Assembly (NCBI GenBank): GCA_021797415.1
Contig: JAJZZT010000439.1
Location: 1 to 7,693 of the forward strand
From: Bacillota bacterium
GTDB taxonomy: Bacteria > Bacillota > Bacilli > Alicyclobacillales > SLC66
Direction of reading: 5' to 3'
Length of the DNA stretch: 7,693 bases
In this document: positions 4,353 through 7,693 of the stretch, piece after piece
How positions within the stretch are numbered: position 1 is the stretch's first letter
Layout of the letters: the number at the start of each line of letters is the position of its first letter
The notes under the pieces: generated by a model
What the model was told of the DNA's origin: nothing
Databases searched by the model: none
What the model saw: only the letters and a program-made list of their open reading frames with translations
Program-made: the position numbers and the translations under genes

Positions 4353-7313
4353 ATGAAACGTACGCTTTCCGGCATTGCCGCGGCAGCTCTGCTCGCGGGC
4401 AGTTTCGCTCCGGCGGCGTTCGCGGCCACGACCGCGAATTACACGGATATCAGCGGCAACTTCGCACAGCAGGACATCATCACATTGACGCAGCAGGGCT
4501 TCATCCACGGGTACAGCGACGGGACGTTCCGTCCGAACGCGCTGGTGACGCGCGGGCAGTTCCTCGCCTATTTCCTGAATGTGGCCAAAAGCGTGACGCA
4601 TGTCCAGCCGGGCGCGCACGCGCAATACTATTCCGACATTCCTCCGCGCAACTGGGATTACAACTACATCGGGGCGGCGCAGCAGGCGGGCTGGATCAAC
4701 CCGTTCTGGATCAACGTGAAATTGCACAGCCGGTTCAATGAAAACTACCAGGCGTCATGGGGCGACGCGGCGTCGTTTTTCGTCGCGGCGTTTGAAAAAG
4801 CCGGCCTGATCAAGACGACAAACGGCATGGCTCCGCTGGCGTACGCCAAGTCGATCGGCCTGTTTAACGGCATCCCGTCCAATCAGAACCAGATCTATCT
4901 GAACCGCGCAAGCGCGTCGGTGGTTCTGGCCAACATCCTCAAGTTCGAGACGCAGGGCCAGACGCCCACGGGCGCGACGGTGACGCTGTCCGGCGGTTCG
5001 ACGATGGCGGGGAACACCAACGAGGCGCTGTCCGTCTCCATGAAGGATGCCAGCGGCAATCCGTACAATTACGGTTCGGCGCCCGTCACGTATGCGGTCA
5101 CGAGCAACGGCGCGGCCACGCAGAACGCGTTTGTCAGCAGCAGCGGGCAGTTTGTCGCGACCGCGGCGGGCACATACAACGTCACGGCGACGATCGACGG
5201 GGTGACGTCCTCGCCGCTCACCATCACGGTGTACGGCCAGGCGGCGGGCGTGAAACTCTCCACGAGCCAGTCGTCGTTTGTGGCGGACGGCCAGTCGGGT
5301 GACACGGTGATCGCGCAGATTGTCGATGGGAGCGGCAATCCTGTCACGAATTTCAACGGGACGATGACATTCACGGACACGTCGGGCCAGTTGGTCACGA
5401 GCACGGGGACGACATCGGGCAGCGTGACCAATGTTCCGGTGACAAACGGTGTGGCGAAGATCAACCTGAAGGCGAACATGCTCGCGGGTTCGTCCGATAC
5501 GATCACGGGCACGGACATTGTGCAGACAGGCTCCTCGCAGGCGCTTTCGTCCAATGGCACGGCGGCGTCCGCCCAGGTGTCGGTTACGGAAGTCGCGCAA
5601 CAGGCCGCGTCGCTGAAAGTTGTGCCGTCCGCGACAACTGTGGAAAACAACCAGTCAACACAGGACGCCTTCACCGTACAGGTGCTCGACCAGAACGGCC
5701 AGCCGATGCTGACCGGCGTGTATCCCGTGACGCTGTCCGTCTCCGGACCCGGCCAGTTCACATCGAACACGGCCACGAGCACGGCGTACGTGGGCAACGG
5801 TTCATCGAACTCTGCGGTCTCCGGCATGATCCAGTCTGTACAAGGGCAGTCCGGCGCGATCACGGTGACGGCGTCGTCGCAAGGGCTGCAGAGCGGCAGC
5901 GCGCAGATCCAGTCCACGGTGGTGGGCAGCCCGGCCGCCGTGCACGTGGCGGTCAATCCGAACAGCAGCGGCACCATCACGGCGGGTTCCAGCGGCGGCA
6001 TCTTCGACGTGACAACCGTGGACGCCAACGGCAACACGGTTTCCGATCCGAACAACTCCGGCTTTTCGGCCCAGGTCTGGCAGGGCAGCACGCAGATTAC
6101 ATCGGGCGTCTCGGCCCAGGTTTCCGGCAATCAGGTCACTGTATCAGGGACCAAGGCCGGCAGCTACACGCTCAAGGTGTTCTCCAGCGACAACCTGACG
6201 CCGGCCAGCATCAACTTTACGATCCAGGCCGCATCGGCTTCCAAGGTGGCGATCACCTCGCCGGCCGCGAACGTCGATCTGCCGATGGCCAACAACACGA
6301 CGAACATCGTCGCGCAGATCGAGGACGCGTATGGCAACCCGGTGGCGCAGGCCAATGTGCCGGTGCAGTTCACCGTGACCAACGCGGCGGGCAGTGACAC
6401 GGCGACGCTGGGCGGTTCGACCTCGGGCGTCGTATCGGCCACCAGCAACTCGAACGGCCAGATCACGCTGCCGTTTGTCGGCAGCCATGCGCCCGGCGAC
6501 GCGTGGAACGTGTCGGCCGACCAGGTGAACGGCCAGGCGGTCTCCGCCAGCCCGGTCCGCATCAACATGGTGAACATCGTGCCGACCAGCCTCAAAATCG
6601 GCATGCAGGATACGGCGACGTACAGTGGCAACAACTCGGTGTACCTGAACAGCCCGACGACGGCGCAGGCGGGCGACACGGTGACGGTCACCATCACGCC
6701 GCAGGACGCGTACGGCAATGCGAGCACAAACGGCGACCTGCTGCAGATCACTCTGCCGGCCGGTTTGACCAATCCGCAGGGCGCCGGCATCCAGGCCACC
6801 TCGACGGCCAATGTGTACACTGTGAACGTCCCGACGCAAGGCTCCGGCGCAGGCACGGTGACGTTCAACGCGACCGCCTCGCAGGCCGGCCCGGCAACCG
6901 TTTCGGTGCAGGATCTGAGCGTCGGTACGGGCAATGTTACGGGCAGTGCGTCGATGAACATCGTGGCGGGCGCGGCGACGGGAGCGGCTCTCTTCAATTC
7001 AAGCGGGCAGGAGGTCACGAGCGCGAACGAACTGTCCGTCACGGCCCAGCAGCCGGTGCAACTGTTCCTGCGGCCGGTCGACTCGCAGGGCAACTCGGTG
7101 ATCGAAGGCGCGGCGGCGCAGACGTTCAATCTGTCGGACAACGGCGCCGGAGGCAACTTCCGCCTGAGTTCGACCGGCAGCAACGTGTCGTCGGTGCAGC
7201 TTCCGGCCGGCAGCAGCGGCGTCCCGGTCTACTACGTGAACCCGAGTTCGACGACGGTGCTGCCTCAGGCAACATTGGCGCCGACATCCAGTTCATCTTC
7301 GTCCAGCACGTGA
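4353..7313 (+). CDS. Secreted SLH-repeat, Ig-like surface protein, probable S-layer protein
   Basis: The product has 986 residues. A classical signal peptide (MKR, a hydrophobic Ala/Leu core, then AFA) is probably cut after Ala24. Three SLH-type repeats follow at ~29-78, ~92-147 and ~158-198. The first is clearest (NYTDI, GYSDGTFRP, VTRGQF), the second has YYSDI and ASWGDAASF, and the third has LNRASASVV. SLH repeats bind wall polysaccharide, often pyruvylated. The rest is beta-rich, with seven D-x-x-G-(N/Q) signatures typical of Big/invasin-like Ig domains, at residues 232, 325, 446, 557, 658, 785 and 910 (93-127 apart). The protein ends in a run of Ser. It is rich in Thr, Ser, Val, Gly and Asn and poor in Lys, Arg and Glu, as expected for a surface protein, perhaps of an acidophile. 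An S-layer subunit is most likely. A large wall-anchored adhesin is the alternative. A strong terminator lies ~107 bases downstream. Confidence 0.92.
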   Translation: MKRTLSGIAAAALLAGSFAPAAFAATTANYTDISGNFAQQDIITLTQQGFIHGYSDGTFRPNALVTRGQFLAYFLNVAKSVTHVQPGAHAQYYSDIPPRNWDYNYIGAAQQAGWINPFWINVKLHSRFNENYQASWGDAASFFVAAFEKAGLIKTTNGMAPLAYAKSIGLFNGIPSNQNQIYLNRASASVVLANILKFETQGQTPTGATVTLSGGSTMAGNTNEALSVSMKDASGNPYNYGSAPVTYAVTSNGAATQNAFVSSSGQFVATAAGTYNVTATIDGVTSSPLTITVYGQAAGVKLSTSQSSFVADGQSGDTVIAQIVDGSGNPVTNFNGTMTFTDTSGQLVTSTGTTSGSVTNVPVTNGVAKINLKANMLAGSSDTITGTDIVQTGSSQALSSNGTAASAQVSVTEVAQQAASLKVVPSATTVENNQSTQDAFTVQVLDQNGQPMLTGVYPVTLSVSGPGQFTSNTATSTAYVGNGSSNSAVSGMIQSVQGQSGAITVTASSQGLQSGSAQIQSTVVGSPAAVHVAVNPNSSGTITAGSSGGIFDVTTVDANGNTVSDPNNSGFSAQVWQGSTQITSGVSAQVSGNQVTVSGTKAGSYTLKVFSSDNLTPASINFTIQAASASKVAITSPAANVDLPMANNTTNIVAQIEDAYGNPVAQANVPVQFTVTNAAGSDTATLGGSTSGVVSATSNSNGQITLPFVGSHAPGDAWNVSADQVNGQAVSASPVRINMVNIVPTSLKIGMQDTATYSGNNSVYLNSPTTAQAGDTVTVTITPQDAYGNASTNGDLLQITLPAGLTNPQGAGIQATSTANVYTVNVPTQGSGAGTVTFNATASQAGPATVSVQDLSVGTGNVTGSASMNIVAGAATGAALFNSSGQEVTSANELSVTAQQPVQLFLRPVDSQGNSVIEGAAAQTFNLSDNGAGGNFRLSSTGSNVSSVQLPAGSSGVPVYYVNPSSTTVLPQATLAPTSSSSSSST

Positions 7314-7332
7314 TCGACCGCCACGTGATCGA
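7307..7332. repeat. 11-bp direct repeat straddling the surface-protein stop codon
   Basis: CACGTGATCGA occurs at 7307-7317 and again at 7322-7332, a 15-bp period. The first copy contains the TGA stop (7311-7313). CACGTG is itself palindromic. It looks like a small local duplication. No function is evident. Confidence 0.6.
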
Positions 7333-7475
7333 ACGGCACCCCGGCACGGCGCGGCGTTGACATAGCAACCGGGGACCCATCCGTGTCGTGAGAGTGTCTC
7401 GTTGCAATGGTTACAGTCTGCCCCCGCGAGACGGAGCGCATGCTCTGTCCCGCGGGGGCTTTTTCTGTGCTTTTC
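7314..7475. other. 3' region between the surface-protein stop and the repeat array
   Basis: Apart from the short direct repeat and the terminator listed separately, this stretch shows nothing gene-like. A perfect TTGACA at 7357-7362 has no matching -10 hexamer 16-18 bases downstream, so I do not call a promoter. Confidence 0.5.
7420..7464 (+). terminator. Very strong Rho-independent terminator of the surface-protein gene
   Basis: GCCCCCGCG (7420-7428) pairs with CGCGGGGGC (7451-7459). After one A/C mismatch, GACGGAGC (7430-7437) pairs with GCTCTGTC (7442-7449) with one G-U, closing on a GCAT loop. Five T follow at 7460-7464. The stem is 17 pairs, unusually long, as suits an abundantly transcribed gene. 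There is no A-run on the left side, so it acts on + strand transcripts only. Confidence 0.92.
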
Positions 7476-7693
7476 TGCCGGCGCCCTGCCCTATTGCCCG
7501 GCGAGTTTAGCGCCATGGGCAAAGTTTGCCGGCGCCCTGCCCTATTGCCCGGCGAGTTTAGCGCCATGGGCAAAGTTTGCCGGGGCGTCGCCATCCCCTT
7601 TGCTCGTCGCGAGTTTAGCGCCATGGGCAAGGTTTGCCGGGGCGTCGCCATCCCCTTTGCTCGTCGCGAGTTTAGCGCCCCGGCAAACTTTGC
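7476..7693. repeat. Tandem array of palindrome-rich 51- and 57-bp repeats (continues past the right edge)
   Basis: Two identical 51-bp units (7476-7526, 7527-7577) are followed by a 57-bp unit (7578-7634). A second copy of the 57-bp type starts at 7635, is identical to it to 7679, and then diverges. All units share a core built of GAGTTTAGCGCC, ATGGGCAAAGTTTGCC and GG. The two types differ in a 16- or 22-base segment before the core. In the 51-bp type the RNA can fold as TTGCCC-GGCG, loop AGTTTAG, CGCC-(AT)-GGGCAA (7494-7522). The 57-bp type keeps a weaker version. GGCAAAGTTTGCC is nearly a perfect palindrome. The array lies outside any convincing gene, just after a terminator. A REP/BIME-like dispersed repeat family is the best guess. 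Confidence 0.85.

Noticed and set aside
5069..6130. Long minus-strand open frame (353 codons) and similar antisense frames over the surface-protein gene
   Set aside because: These mirror the codon bias of the GC-rich + strand gene, lack ribosome sites and recognisable domains, and overlap a well-supported secreted protein completely.
7357..7362. Promoter at a perfect TTGACA
   Set aside because: No TATAAT-like hexamer lies 16-18 bases downstream, and a strong terminator follows about 60 bases later.
7476..7693. CRISPR array
   Set aside because: The intervals between cores are only 16-22 bp and occur as identical pairs rather than unique spacers. No cas gene is in view.

Overview
The window comes from a GC-rich genome that is most likely a Gram-positive, single-membrane Firmicute. 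An Alicyclobacillaceae-like acidophile would fit. This is inferred from three things: a secreted protein with SLH-type repeats, copper-amine-oxidase-like surface modules carrying a TTYMPI motif, and strong Shine-Dalgarno and extended -10 signals. The surface protein is also poor in charged residues. No rRNA or tRNA is present to confirm the taxon. All convincing genes lie on the + strand. The long minus-strand open frames are shadows of GC-rich coding sequence.

Layout: (1) 2-1108, the 3' part of a gene whose start is off the left edge. It encodes a Pro/Thr linker, a beta-sandwich region, two copies of a ~57-residue module and a Ser/Thr tail. (2) 1109-1472, a gene-free stretch with two tandem Rho-independent terminators, a 45-nt inverted repeat that encloses a direct duplication, and a perfect 18-bp dyad just before the next gene. 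(3) about 1473-2432, an uncharacterised membrane protein with a soluble N-terminal part. (4) 2433-2774, a gene-free stretch with an A-rich repetitive segment, an extended -10 promoter and a structured leader. (5) 2775-4265, a type II mannose-1-phosphate guanylyltransferase / mannose-6-phosphate isomerase (ManC type). (6) 4266-4352, a short gap with a dyad and a promoter. (7) 4353-7313, a 986-residue secreted protein with three divergent SLH repeats and seven Ig-like (Big-type) units, probably an S-layer or other major surface protein. (8) 7314-7693, a very strong terminator followed by a tandem array of 51- and 57-bp palindrome-rich repeats that runs off the right edge.

The genes suggest a cell-envelope locus. 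ManC would supply GDP-mannose for a surface glycan or secondary cell-wall polymer. SLH proteins are held to the wall by such polymers, and S-layer proteins are often glycosylated. Each of the last two genes has its own promoter candidate, so the region is not clearly one operon. The functional link is inferred from adjacency.

The least explained items are the repeat array at the right end, with its inverted final core, and the membrane protein with its dyad and unclear start. No complete novel defence or mobile system is visible.
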